Source: Aquitalea sp. (lineage in GTDB: Bacteria > Pseudomonadota > Gammaproteobacteria > Burkholderiales > Chromobacteriaceae). From it: a DNA stretch of 12,941 bases. The notes under the pieces were generated by a model. The model saw nothing but the letters and a program-made list of their open reading frames with translations, had not been told where the DNA came from and made no database searches. Position numbers and translations under genes: made by a program. The DNA is taken from NCBI GenBank assembly GCA_019232735.1, contig JAFANL010000062.1:1-12941 (forward strand), read 5' to 3'. This document shows positions 6,715 to 12,941 of this stretch, one piece after another (position 1 is the stretch's first letter; every line of letters starts with the position of its first letter).

Positions 6715-7281
6715 TCAGGATTTGTCAGCCTCATCCTTGCCAGGCGGCACATAGCCTGGGAAAGTGAAACTGCCGAACAGCTGCTTGGTCTGTTCCTGCA
6801 TGCGGTTCTGCATCTCCAGGAACATGCCGGTACTCTGCTCCATATAGCTGGACATCACATTCTGGATGGCCGGCCCCTGTAGCTTCATGAACTCACCCCA
6901 CATGCTGGAGTTGAAGATGGCCTTGTCGCCGTACATGGCGCGGGTCTGCTCCTGCAGTTTCTGCTGCATCTGACCAAACAGCTGCAGGTTCTTCTCCAGG
7001 AAGGGCCCCATCATGCCCTGCATGGCCTGACCGTAAAAGCGGATGAACTGCGTCAGCACTTCATAGCTGAACATCGGCATCCCCCCGTTTTCCTCCTCCA
7101 GGATGATCTGCAGCAGCACGCTGCGTGTGATGTCATCCTGCGACTTGGCATCGACAACCTGGATATCCACGTTTTCGAGCACCAATTGCTTCACGTCTCC
7201 CAAGGTGATGTAGGAACTGGTCGCCGTATCGTACAGGCGGCGGTTCGGGTACTTCTTGATGACCCTTTTTTCAACACTCAT
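6715..7281 (-). CDS. phaR: Polyhydroxyalkanoate synthesis repressor PhaR
   Basis: PhaR is a DNA-binding repressor that also binds PHA polymer. When granules form it is titrated from DNA and phasin genes are switched on. The 188-residue product has the N-terminal PHB/PHA accumulation regulator domain at about 3-65 (VIKKYPNRRLYDTATSSYIT, then DVKQLVLENVDIQVVDAKS and DDITRSVLLQII). One or two PHB_acc repeats follow (EVLTQFIRFYGQAMQGMMGP). The methionine- and glutamine-rich, amphipathic C-terminal half (MQQKLQEQTRAMYG; MQNRMQEQTKQLFG) is suited to polymer binding and oligomerisation. The start MSVEKRVIKKYPN at 7281 has GGGAG six bases upstream. It is divergent from the phasin gene, and a candidate operator lies just after its presumed -10, which would allow autoregulation as known in Cupriavidus. 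No PHA synthase is in view. Confidence 0.95.
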   Translation of the reverse strand: MSVEKRVIKKYPNRRLYDTATSSYITLGDVKQLVLENVDIQVVDAKSQDDITRSVLLQIILEEENGGMPMFSYEVLTQFIRFYGQAMQGMMGPFLEKNLQLFGQMQQKLQEQTRAMYGDKAIFNSSMWGEFMKLQGPAIQNVMSSYMEQSTGMFLEMQNRMQEQTKQLFGSFTFPGYVPPGKDEADKS

Positions 7282-7311
7282 GTAACACTCCCGGATTATT
7301 GTCGTTAGGTG

Positions 7312-7326
7312 TTGTGCACTCGCAAT
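7312..7326 (-). promoter_or_regulatory. Candidate PhaR operator at the phaR promoter
   Basis: The element reads TTGTGCACTCGCAAT on the plus strand and resembles the second element at 7399. On the minus strand it sits just downstream of TATGAT (7329-7334), a plausible phaR -10 box, so bound protein would cover the transcription start. The link to PhaR is inference from position and similarity. Confidence 0.45.
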
Positions 7327-7388
7327 TTATCATAAATACAACAAGCTAGAGCAAAACTTCTATGCCACGAATTCCGGGCATGCTACAT

Positions 7389-7417
7389 TTCTGGCTTATT
7401 GTGCAGTGCAATATAAA
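7389..7417 (+). promoter_or_regulatory. Candidate phasin promoter with PhaR operator
   Basis: TATAAA (7412-7417) is a plausible -10 box; the -35 position holds TTCTGG (7389-7394), a poor match. Between them, at 7399-7412, lies TTGTGCAGTGCAAT with a TGCA-G-TGCA palindrome core. A repressor here would block RNA polymerase directly, as expected for PhaR control of a phasin gene. The downstream leader 7418-7487 is A/T-rich with no gene. Confidence 0.45.
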
Positions 7418-7487
7418 ACAAGAAAAAAAGTTTAATCAGTGAAGCGTGTCGGTTATTTCAACAAATTTAATGATGAGGGTTACAAAC

Positions 7488-8033
7488 ATGTTCAACACTA
7501 ACGATCAACTGAGCAAGATCTCCCTGTCCGGCTTCGAGGCTGCCCTGCGCGTTGCCCAGATCTCCCTGGACAGCGCCGAGCGTCTGGTCAAGCTGAACCT
7601 GGAAGCCTCCAAGCAAACGCTGGAAGAAAACGTCAAGGTTGCCAAGGCCCTGGCCGGCGCCGGCGATGCCCAGGAAGCCCTGAACCAGTTCAACCAACTG
7701 GCCAGCCAGTCCGTGGACAAGGCCGTGGCAAACTCCCGTAACGTATACGAAATCGTATCCGCTGCGCAAAGCGAACTGTCCAAACTGGCTGAAGAAAACC
7801 TGGGCAGCTTCAACAAAAACCTGATCACCGCCCTGGAAGGCGCGGCCAAGAATGCTCCGGCAGGTTCCGACAATGCCCTGAACGCCGTCAAGACTTCGCT
7901 CGCTGCCGCTGCCGCTGCCGTAAACAGCTTCAGCAAGGCCGCCCAGCAAGTTGCCGAGTTCACTGACAGCAGCATCAAGGCTGCCAGCAGCGCAACTGCC
8001 GATGCCGTGAAGACCGCGACCAAGCGCGCCTGA
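7488..8033 (+). CDS. phaP: Phasin (PHA granule-coating protein)
   Basis: Phasins coat intracellular polyhydroxyalkanoate granules and control their number and size. The 181-residue product fits the short phasin family: an N-terminal NDQLSKISLSGFEAALRVAQ, then long amphipathic helices (SLDSAERLVKLNLEASKQTL; SQSVDKAVANSRNVYEIVSA) and an alanine-rich, lysine-dotted C terminus (SLAAAAAAVNSFSKAAQQ; TADAVKTATKRA). There is no signal peptide or cysteine. The ATG at 7488 is preceded by GAGGGT at 7475-7480 with good spacing; an upstream in-frame GTG at 7446 lacks such support and adds residues foreign to the family. The codons are strongly biased to C-ending forms, fitting high expression. It is divergent from phaR, its likely repressor, and ends at a near-ideal terminator. 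Confidence 0.95.
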   Translation: MFNTNDQLSKISLSGFEAALRVAQISLDSAERLVKLNLEASKQTLEENVKVAKALAGAGDAQEALNQFNQLASQSVDKAVANSRNVYEIVSAAQSELSKLAEENLGSFNKNLITALEGAAKNAPAGSDNALNAVKTSLAAAAAAVNSFSKAAQQVAEFTDSSIKAASSATADAVKTATKRA

Positions 8034-8051
8034 TCCACCAGCAGCGCAATG

Positions 8052-8078
8052 AAAACCCCGCCATGGCGGGGTTTTTTT
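8052..8078 (+). terminator. Strong intrinsic terminator of the phasin gene
   Basis: The 24 bases at 8052-8075 are a perfect palindrome (AAAACCCCGCCA and its complement), forming a GC-rich stem with a CATG loop. Seven T residues (8072-8078) follow on the plus strand. It lies 18 bases after the phasin stop. Confidence 0.95.
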
Positions 8079-8155
8079 GTTTGCATGGTGCAAGCTTGGC
8101 AGGGCAGGTTTACAATTCTCCCTTTGAATTCCCGCAAAGACCACAGGTTCAACGC

Positions 8156-9283
8156 ATGAAAATCAGCAGCAACTTTGACGCAGGCAGCATCGAAATCGTT
8201 TCCATGGAGAGTTTCGACGACATCCAGCTGCGGATTCCGCGTGACAATGCCTCGGACTTTGCCCAATGGTTTTATTTCCGTCTGCAAGGCGCCGCCTACC
8301 AGTCCTGCACCCTGCGCTTTCTGAATGCCGGGGAATGCGCCTACCCAGAAGGCTGGAGCAATTACCAGCTGGTGGCCTCCTACGATCGCATCAACTGGTT
8401 CCGCGTGCCGGCCCAGTATGATGGCCAGGTGATGACGGTAGAGCACGTTCCGCTGGCTAATAGCGTGTACTACGCCTATTTCGAGCCCTACTCGCACGAG
8501 CAGCATCTGAATCTGCTGGGACAGGCGCAAGGCTCGGGCTTGTGCCAGATTCACGACCTGGGCTTTACCGTACAAGGCCGGGACATCAACCTGCTGACCA
8601 TCGGCCACGAAGTGGAATCCGACCTGAAAATCTGGGTAACTGCCCGTCAGCACCCCGGTGAAACCATGGCAGAGTGGTTTGTTGAAGGCTTCCTGAATCG
8701 CTTGCTGGATCCGCTGGATGCCACTTCCCGTGCCCTGCTGGACAAGGCCACCTTCTATATCGTGCCCAATATGAACCCGGACGGTTCGGTTCTGGGCAAT
8801 CTGCGCACCAATGCCGCCGGCGCCAACCTCAATCGGGAATGGCTGACTCCGTCGGCAGAAACCAGCCCCGAAGTGCTGGCCGTGCGCAACAAGATGCAGG
8901 AAACCGGCGTCGACCTGTTCCTGGACATTCACGGTGACGAAAAACTGCCTTATGTCTTTGTTGCCGGCACAGAAGGCGTGCCGTCCTACAACGAGACCAT
9001 CCGCCAGCTGGAAGACAAGTTCAAGCATTACCTGATGGTGGCCAATCCGGACTTCCAGGACGAATACGGCTATGACAAGGACGCCCCAGGCAGTGCCAAC
9101 CTGAGCCTGGCTACCAACTGGGTGGGAGAAACCTTCAACTGCCTGGCCTTTACGCTGGAAATGCCCTTCAAGGACAATGCCAACCTGCCGGATGATGATT
9201 ATGGCTGGAATGGCCAGCGCAGCTTGCGCATGGGCGAGGCTGCCCTGACTCCCATTTATGCCGTGATCAAGGAACTGCGCTGA
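8156..9283 (+). CDS. M14-family zinc carboxypeptidase, cytosolic carboxypeptidase (CCP)-like
   Basis: This 375-residue protein has a CCP-type N-terminal beta domain (about 1-125, including FAQWFYFRLQG and YPEGWSNYQLVASYD) and then an M14 peptidase domain. Zinc ligands are visible as H166 and E169 (ARQHPGETMAEW) and H259 (DIHGDE). N226 and R227 (NLNREW) match the substrate carboxylate-binding site, and E335 (TLEMPFKD) is the catalytic glutamate. NMNPDGSVLGNLRTNAAGANL is typical of the CCP/Nna1 subfamily, like the Pseudomonas aeruginosa CCP. Eukaryotic CCPs remove glutamates from tubulin; the bacterial substrate is unknown. There is no signal peptide, so it should be cytoplasmic. The start at 8156 fits the family; the ribosome site is weak. 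It stands alone between two terminators, with TACAAT at 8111-8116 as a possible -10 box. Confidence 0.92.
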   Translation: MKISSNFDAGSIEIVSMESFDDIQLRIPRDNASDFAQWFYFRLQGAAYQSCTLRFLNAGECAYPEGWSNYQLVASYDRINWFRVPAQYDGQVMTVEHVPLANSVYYAYFEPYSHEQHLNLLGQAQGSGLCQIHDLGFTVQGRDINLLTIGHEVESDLKIWVTARQHPGETMAEWFVEGFLNRLLDPLDATSRALLDKATFYIVPNMNPDGSVLGNLRTNAAGANLNREWLTPSAETSPEVLAVRNKMQETGVDLFLDIHGDEKLPYVFVAGTEGVPSYNETIRQLEDKFKHYLMVANPDFQDEYGYDKDAPGSANLSLATNWVGETFNCLAFTLEMPFKDNANLPDDDYGWNGQRSLRMGEAALTPIYAVIKELR

Positions 9284-9307
9284 ATTACCTGGCCGCAGAA
9301 CAATAAG

Positions 9308-9338
9308 AAAAAGCCGGAATCCAAGATTCCGGCTTTTT
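9308..9338. terminator. Bidirectional intrinsic terminator between the CCP gene and the PilZ-like gene
   Basis: A perfect 14-bp stem, AAAAAGCCGGAATC (9308-9321) with GATTCCGGCTTTTT (9325-9338), encloses a CAA loop. Both strands show a five-T tail within the stem base, fitting two convergent genes. Confidence 0.93.
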
Positions 9339-9361
9339 CATTGGCGGCTCAACACTGCAGC

Positions 9362-11086
9362 TCACACCACCAGCGGCAGTTTCTCCAGCGCCTTGACCAG
9401 TTCGATCTCGGCCAGACACCAGTCACTCCCTTTCTCCAGCACCTTGCCAAATGCAATCTGGAAATGCTTGCCGCGAGCCGTCATATAAAACTGCTTGCCC
9501 AGAGTATAGACCGAGATCGGCATGATCAAGGCATTGACACGGCGCCCGCCCCTGTCGAAAGGCACAAACAAGGCAATATGCCCCGCCAGCCACACCATGT
9601 CTTGCGGCAGACTGGGATCGATCAGCTTGGCATCCACTGGGCGGATGGAAGCAGCGACCGGGCGACTGGACAAGGTTTCCACCCCCAGATAGACACGCTC
9701 CCGCTGTCCGGCACGTTTCAGGCGTCGCACCAATCCCAGGCTCCAATGCGCGCTGTCGATATCACGATAGCCGACCAGACTCCCCAGACTCACCCATTCA
9801 TTCCCCAGCACATCCAGCGTCACACCCAGGCCGGTCTGGCTGACATTTTCCACCGACCAGCGTAACAGCTCATCCCGCACCGGACTGGCTGCCGGATTGA
9901 CATCACCACTCATATTAAGTGGAGCAATGGCCAATGTACTGCGATCACGTTTGCGACTGGTCACAAAGCCATAGATACGGATATTGGCCGCATCATCAAA
10001 ACTGTCCGATTCGGACTGACGAGCTTGCGCCATGCTGGCCTCATCCGGCAAACGGATCAGGCGGTGCAGCATGGGCAGGCGATGGGCCACTTCAAGATTG
10101 CGGTTGGTAACGGGCAAACGCTCGGCACGATCGAAATGGACAGGCCTGGCAGACCATTCGCGGCACAACACGCGCAACAGGCCGGCATCGATTCCCGGCT
10201 CAATCAGCGGCTTCAACTCCGGCGGCAGGCGCCCCCCCTCCATCACCATCGCCCAGCCATGGATGATTTCCACCATGTCTGCCGTACTCCAGAAGCGCGC
10301 CGAATCACTGACAAAACTGACATTAGCCCGCGCAGCTGGCCGGGCTTCTGCCAGACTGACGGCAAAGCTGGCGCTTTCGCTATATTGCGCTTGCAAGGAC
10401 ATGCGATTGGAAACCAGGCACAACAACTGGTAAGAAAAATTGAATTGGCGGAGTGTGAGATTGCCACTACTTAGCAAGGACAGCATCAGCATGATGAGAT
10501 ACTGATCCTGCACCGTCGTACCCGGGCTATCCTCGCCAAACAGAAACACCGGCGCAGAGTCTATATGCCGCTGCTCGGCCAAACGGTAGAGCTGGTTTAC
10601 ATTCAGCCAGAACACATCGTCCGGGCTGTAATGACGCAGATATTGCCAGAGTGCAAACTCGCAAAAATAATGCATCATCCGCACCAGCACCAAAGGAAAC
10701 ATGGCACGCAAACGCTCGTCCAACTCCAATTCCGTATCCATGGACAATGCACGCTGGTAAAACTCGAGAAACTGTTTGCCATACGCCAGAATCTGGGAGC
10801 GCAGCTGCCCTTCCAACAATTTCGGCATACGGGAATTCATGAAATACTGATTGCACAGATTCTCATGCAAGGGCTGAATTTCCAGATTCAGTGTCAATAC
10901 CGCATCCAGCAAATCAGCTGTCATATAGGGCGACGCTGCATTTACTTCGGCCAACATTTCGGTGATTTTCTCGTGCGCAGCAGCACCGAACTCTCGCTTC
11001 AGAGTGTCGGCATAGGCCTTGGCAGCCGCTGCATTGGCCAAAGGGTCTGACTTGTTCTTTGGGCCTCGGGAGAAAAAGTCCAGCAT
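9362..11086 (-). CDS. Uncharacterised protein with PilZ-like C-terminal region
   Basis: I do not recognise a named gene. The 574-residue product has no signal peptide or clear membrane segment. Residues 1-370 are mostly helical and rich in Leu, Gln and Tyr (FLEFYQRALSMDTELELDE; FCEFALWQYLRHYSPDDVFW; DQYLIMLMLSLLSSGNLTLR), with no motif I can assign. Residues about 375-475 resemble a PilZ barrel: RKRDR at 378-382 (RxxxR), NVSQTG at 414-419 ([D/N]xSxxG), then LGSLVGYRD, HWSLGLVRRLKR and VYLGVETLS. PilZ domains bind cyclic di-GMP through the first two motifs. Their spacing here, about 31 residues, is acceptable but the first is uncertain because R404 and R409 also lie nearby. The last 100 residues look like an additional sheet-rich region. 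The start MLDFFSRGPKNK at 11086 has only a weak ribosome site. The gene is monocistronic, with hairpins on both sides. Confidence 0.75.
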   Translation of the reverse strand: MLDFFSRGPKNKSDPLANAAAAKAYADTLKREFGAAAHEKITEMLAEVNAASPYMTADLLDAVLTLNLEIQPLHENLCNQYFMNSRMPKLLEGQLRSQILAYGKQFLEFYQRALSMDTELELDERLRAMFPLVLVRMMHYFCEFALWQYLRHYSPDDVFWLNVNQLYRLAEQRHIDSAPVFLFGEDSPGTTVQDQYLIMLMLSLLSSGNLTLRQFNFSYQLLCLVSNRMSLQAQYSESASFAVSLAEARPAARANVSFVSDSARFWSTADMVEIIHGWAMVMEGGRLPPELKPLIEPGIDAGLLRVLCREWSARPVHFDRAERLPVTNRNLEVAHRLPMLHRLIRLPDEASMAQARQSESDSFDDAANIRIYGFVTSRKRDRSTLAIAPLNMSGDVNPAASPVRDELLRWSVENVSQTGLGVTLDVLGNEWVSLGSLVGYRDIDSAHWSLGLVRRLKRAGQRERVYLGVETLSSRPVAASIRPVDAKLIDPSLPQDMVWLAGHIALFVPFDRGGRRVNALIMPISVYTLGKQFYMTARGKHFQIAFGKVLEKGSDWCLAEIELVKALEKLPLVV

Positions 11087-11128
11087 GTCGTAACTTTCAG
11101 TCGGTCAATGTGGCGCGATGCCGTACAG

Positions 11129-11153
11129 TGACACTGCGCTTGCAGCAGTGTGT
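11129..11153. repeat. Inverted repeat upstream of the PilZ-like gene
   Basis: ACACTGC (11131-11137) and GCAGTGT (11145-11151) form a 7-bp inverted repeat around GCTTGCA, 45 bases before the gene start on the minus strand. No T-run follows in either direction. It may be an operator. Apart from this and the neighbouring terminator, 11087-11205 shows nothing recognisable. Confidence 0.4.
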
Positions 11154-11204
11154 CATACCAGTATTTATACAAGCAGGCAAATCAGCAAGCAGAACTTGCG
11201 CATC

Positions 11205-11237
11205 AAAACAAAAAGCGCCCGGGCAGGCGCTTTTTTA
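11205..11237 (-). terminator. Intrinsic terminator of the H-NS-like gene
   Basis: AAAAAGCGCC (11210-11219) pairs with GGCGCTTTTT (11226-11235) around a CGGGCA loop. On the minus strand the stem runs into TTTTTGTTTTG, downstream of the H-NS-like gene stop at 11265. Confidence 0.88.
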
Positions 11238-11264
11238 TCAGACACTTGAAAGTCAAGTATTACA

Positions 11265-11573
11265 TCAGATAGACAGATCTTCAAGAGTTTTGCCACTAGA
11301 CAGCAGTTCTTGCACCCATACCGGCTTGCGACCACGGCCAGTCCAGGTCAGGTCTGCGTTTTCCGGATGGCGATACTTGGCTTCAACAGGCTTGCGTACC
11401 ACTGCACCCACCTTGCCCAGCACCTCTTCAACGCTCAGGCCATAAGCTTTTGCCAGCTCGATGATCTGCTTTTTAGCTTTGGATTTTTCTTCGGATTCGC
11501 GACGTTTGATTTCATTTTCCACATCGCTTTTCAGTGCCACCAGCTCGGTAAAACTCAGAGTGCTAATATCCAT
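11265..11573 (-). CDS. H-NS family histone-like nucleoid-structuring protein
   Basis: This small 102-residue protein is an H-NS-type nucleoid protein of the betaproteobacterial kind (HvrA/Bv3F/BpH3-like). The N-terminal half is a charged coiled coil for oligomerisation (FTELVALKSDVENEIKRRES; EEKSKAKKQIIELAKAYG). The C-terminal DNA-binding domain holds the signature YRHPENADLTWTGRGRKPVW (67-86), in which R80-G81-R82 is the minor-groove-inserting hook, followed by VQELLSSGKTLEDL. Such proteins bind AT-rich and often horizontally acquired DNA and silence it. The start at 11573 has AAGGGCGG just upstream. The A/T-rich gap 11574-11678 should hold its promoter and could allow self-binding. It has a terminator of its own. 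Most bacteria of this group carry several paralogues, so the exact role of this copy is unknown. Confidence 0.93.
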   Translation of the reverse strand: MDISTLSFTELVALKSDVENEIKRRESEEKSKAKKQIIELAKAYGLSVEEVLGKVGAVVRKPVEAKYRHPENADLTWTGRGRKPVWVQELLSSGKTLEDLSI

Positions 11574-11612
11574 TTTTCCGCCCTTATTATTCAGTTTGAC
11601 AACAACAATTCA

Positions 11613-11641
11613 ATTTAGCCAAAAGCCCATCAATTAGTCAA
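11613..11641 (-). promoter_or_regulatory. Possible promoter of the H-NS-like gene
   Basis: On the minus strand TTGACT (11636-11641) is a good -35 box, followed after 17 bases by CTAAAT (11613-11618), a poor -10 box. The start codon is 40 bases further on. An alternative pair, TTGAAT and AATAAT, lies closer to the gene. The assignment is tentative. Confidence 0.3.
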
Positions 11642-11678
11642 GGTCAGAAGGTTAAATTTCAGTAAACAAACCAAGCAT

Positions 11679-12707
11679 TTATTCATCTTGCGTAGAATAG
11701 GGCAAGGCAAGGCACTCCAAACCGGAAAGATACTCAGGCTCCAGATAAATACCCTTTTCCCAACATGCAGACTGCACAACAACCAACGCTTCGTAACGAT
11801 CATTGTCCACCGCACAAACAGCAGCCACCATGCCAATCGCCTGCTCCGGCAACTCCGGGCTGAATAATTTGCTGCCAGCCGAAGTAAACTGCCGGATTCT
11901 CACCTTGAATAAGCGGCGCTTCAGCTTTCCCAGATATTGCGTTCGCGCCACAATTTCCTGGCCGGGATAACAACCCTTTTTAAAGCTCACTGCCCCAATC
12001 ACTTCCATATTGGCCATCTGCGGAACAAACTGCTCTTGCGTCGCCAAAGTCACCCATGCAATACCCGCATCGATATCCCGGATCGCCCAGCTATTGGCAT
12101 CAACAGCATGGAATGGTTCCTGCAATAAAACGGCCTGCAAAGGTGCATCCTCGCCCAACAAGACCACAAAGCCACCACCAGGCAATGCAATGGCAAGCTC
12201 TTGCTCCGCGTGCAATACGGACATTGGCAGCACCGCGCCAGCCGCAAAGTGGTCCTTTACTTTCTGCTCCGCCTTGTTGCCTCGTACGCCGGCAATGGTC
12301 ATTTGATCCGCCGCCAACAAAGCCACTTTTACCTTGGAACGCATGACAAACATCGACAAGCGCTTGGCCACAGCCTCTGCAATATCAGCTGCCAACAATA
12401 AAAGGTAGCCCCCCTGCTGCTGGCAAATCAGAAAGCTGGCCAGCATGCGTCCCTTGGCGGTGGAGTAACTGCTATATTGCGCCTGGCTATTGCTCAGCTC
12501 CCGAATATCGGAAGACAGCTGACTCTGTAAAAAAGCCTGCGCATCCTCGCCCTCAACCCGAATAAGCCGCAGCTTGTCCAGCAAAGCCAAAACATCACCC
12601 TGCCGTACTGCCGCAACCTGGGCAATACCATCGGCGAACTCCACATAACCATCATGACTGATCCTGCCCTGATTTCCTGCTACCCATTGCTGCCAGTGTT
12701 GATTCAT
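11679..12707 (-). CDS. ygfZ: Folate-binding Fe-S cluster repair/assembly protein YgfZ
   Basis: YgfZ is a tetrahydrofolate-binding, GcvT-like protein needed for full activity of certain iron-sulfur enzymes, such as the methylthiotransferase MiaB in E. coli. The 342-residue product has the family signature KGCYPGQEIVART at 244 onward with the key cysteine C246, after VSFK. The N-terminal GcvT-like fold contains LLDKLRLIRVEGEDAQAFLQ, SSDI and YSSYSTAKGRMLASFLI, and the middle contains DIDAGIAWVTLATQEQFVPQ, all typical. Length is near E. coli's 326. The start MNQHWQQWVAGNQ at 12707 fits, but the ribosome site is weak. No terminator is visible between its stop and the H-NS-like gene, so some read-through is possible. 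RimO, encoded elsewhere in this window, is a related Fe-S methylthiotransferase, which is a link of biochemistry, not of operon. Confidence 0.93.
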   Translation of the reverse strand: MNQHWQQWVAGNQGRISHDGYVEFADGIAQVAAVRQGDVLALLDKLRLIRVEGEDAQAFLQSQLSSDIRELSNSQAQYSSYSTAKGRMLASFLICQQQGGYLLLLAADIAEAVAKRLSMFVMRSKVKVALLAADQMTIAGVRGNKAEQKVKDHFAAGAVLPMSVLHAEQELAIALPGGGFVVLLGEDAPLQAVLLQEPFHAVDANSWAIRDIDAGIAWVTLATQEQFVPQMANMEVIGAVSFKKGCYPGQEIVARTQYLGKLKRRLFKVRIRQFTSAGSKLFSPELPEQAIGMVAAVCAVDNDRYEALVVVQSACWEKGIYLEPEYLSGLECLALPYSTQDE

Positions 12708-12827
12708 CTTGCGCCACCCGTGACATTAAGCACACTAAATTAGTCAGGAATTCTACTTTCTTCAGTTCGACTCGGCTACATCCGCAATCAAGGACAAACA
12801 CTGACTCTGGCTGATAAGCTTTTTGCT

Positions 12828-12941
12828 TCATGGGCTTAGTTCCCACTCGGCAATCTGGCTCGGCCACCAGCGCAAAATTAAGCCGGCAAAGCGTTGACAG
12901 GCAAGGTTCTCGTCGGTATAGTTCGCACTCTCTTGATCCCT
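12828..12941 (-). CDS. Partial unidentified reading frame entering from the right edge
   Basis: On the minus strand an open frame runs from the window edge to a TGA at 12828-12830, giving the last 37 residues of a possible protein. It ends FAGLILRWWPSQIAEWELSP, with NYTDENLACQR before it. The composition looks protein-like (hydrophobic helix, paired Trp), but 37 codons can be open by chance and a plus-strand frame from 12830 is open as well. I do not recognise the family; a transposase C terminus was considered but no motif supports it. If real, the gene ends 121 bases upstream of ygfZ on the same strand. The gap 12708-12827 shows no clear terminator, terminal inverted repeat or RNA gene. Confidence 0.3.
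   Translation of the reverse strand, partial: RDQESANYTDENLACQRFAGLILRWWPSQIAEWELSP

Noticed and set aside
7446..7487. GTG start of the phasin gene at 7446
   Set aside because: The ATG at 7488 has a good ribosome site and begins the usual phasin N terminus.
7905..7920. Tandem GCCGCT repeats
   Set aside because: They encode the alanine run of the phasin and are explained by amino-acid composition.
7505..9028. Minus-strand open frame of 507 codons across the phasin and CCP genes
   Set aside because: It spans the strong phasin terminator and two well-identified plus-strand genes. It is a shadow of their codon bias.
12755..12785. tRNA-like end with TTCGACT near 12766
   Set aside because: The flanking five bases do not pair into a T-stem, and no acceptor or anticodon arm is found upstream or on the other strand.

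Overview
The window looks like chromosomal DNA of a betaproteobacterium, most likely in the Neisseriales (Chromobacterium, Vogesella or Aquitalea type). That placement is inference. It rests on the GC-rich coding bias, a PhaR/phasin pair, a short betaproteobacterial H-NS-like protein and a Cupriavidus-style hydrogen-sensing gene set. All genes are closely spaced. No stretch over 300 bases lacks a gene, and I see no rRNA, tRNA, CRISPR array or proven mobile element.

Region 1 (1-3936, + strand) is the end of a hydrogenase regulatory operon in the order hoxA-hoxB-hoxC-hoxJ, the order known from Cupriavidus necator. It contains the last 55 codons of a HoxA/HupR response regulator (Fis-type HTH) and both subunits of a regulatory [NiFe]-hydrogenase. 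HoxC has the sensor signatures I62, F110 and Q67 and ends at its last cysteine motif with no cleavable tail. The operon ends with the soluble PAS histidine kinase HoxJ. All three gene junctions overlap. Together they form an H2-sensing circuit: HoxBC detects H2 and signals to HoxJ, which controls HoxA. The hydrogenase genes it would control are not in the window.

Region 2 (3937-6704) is core genome. A rimO methylthiotransferase gene converges on hoxJ. A GFA-family zinc protein and a GNAT acetyltransferase run the other way, and a strong bidirectional terminator follows.

Region 3 (6715-8078) is polyhydroxyalkanoate (PHA) granule control. phaR (repressor) and a phasin gene are divergent, and two similar TTGTGCA...GCAAT elements lie between them at positions fitting PhaR operators.

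Region 4 (8156-12941) holds a cytosolic-carboxypeptidase-like M14 metallopeptidase (+). Three minus-strand genes follow: a 574-residue protein with a PilZ-like C-terminal part and an unrecognised N-terminal part, an H-NS-family protein, and the Fe-S/folate protein YgfZ. At the right edge a minus-strand reading frame enters from outside and stays unidentified. Intrinsic terminators punctuate most transcription units. I found no clearly new system. The best leads are the complete H2-sensor module, the paired PhaR sites, the PilZ-like protein and the bacterial CCP.
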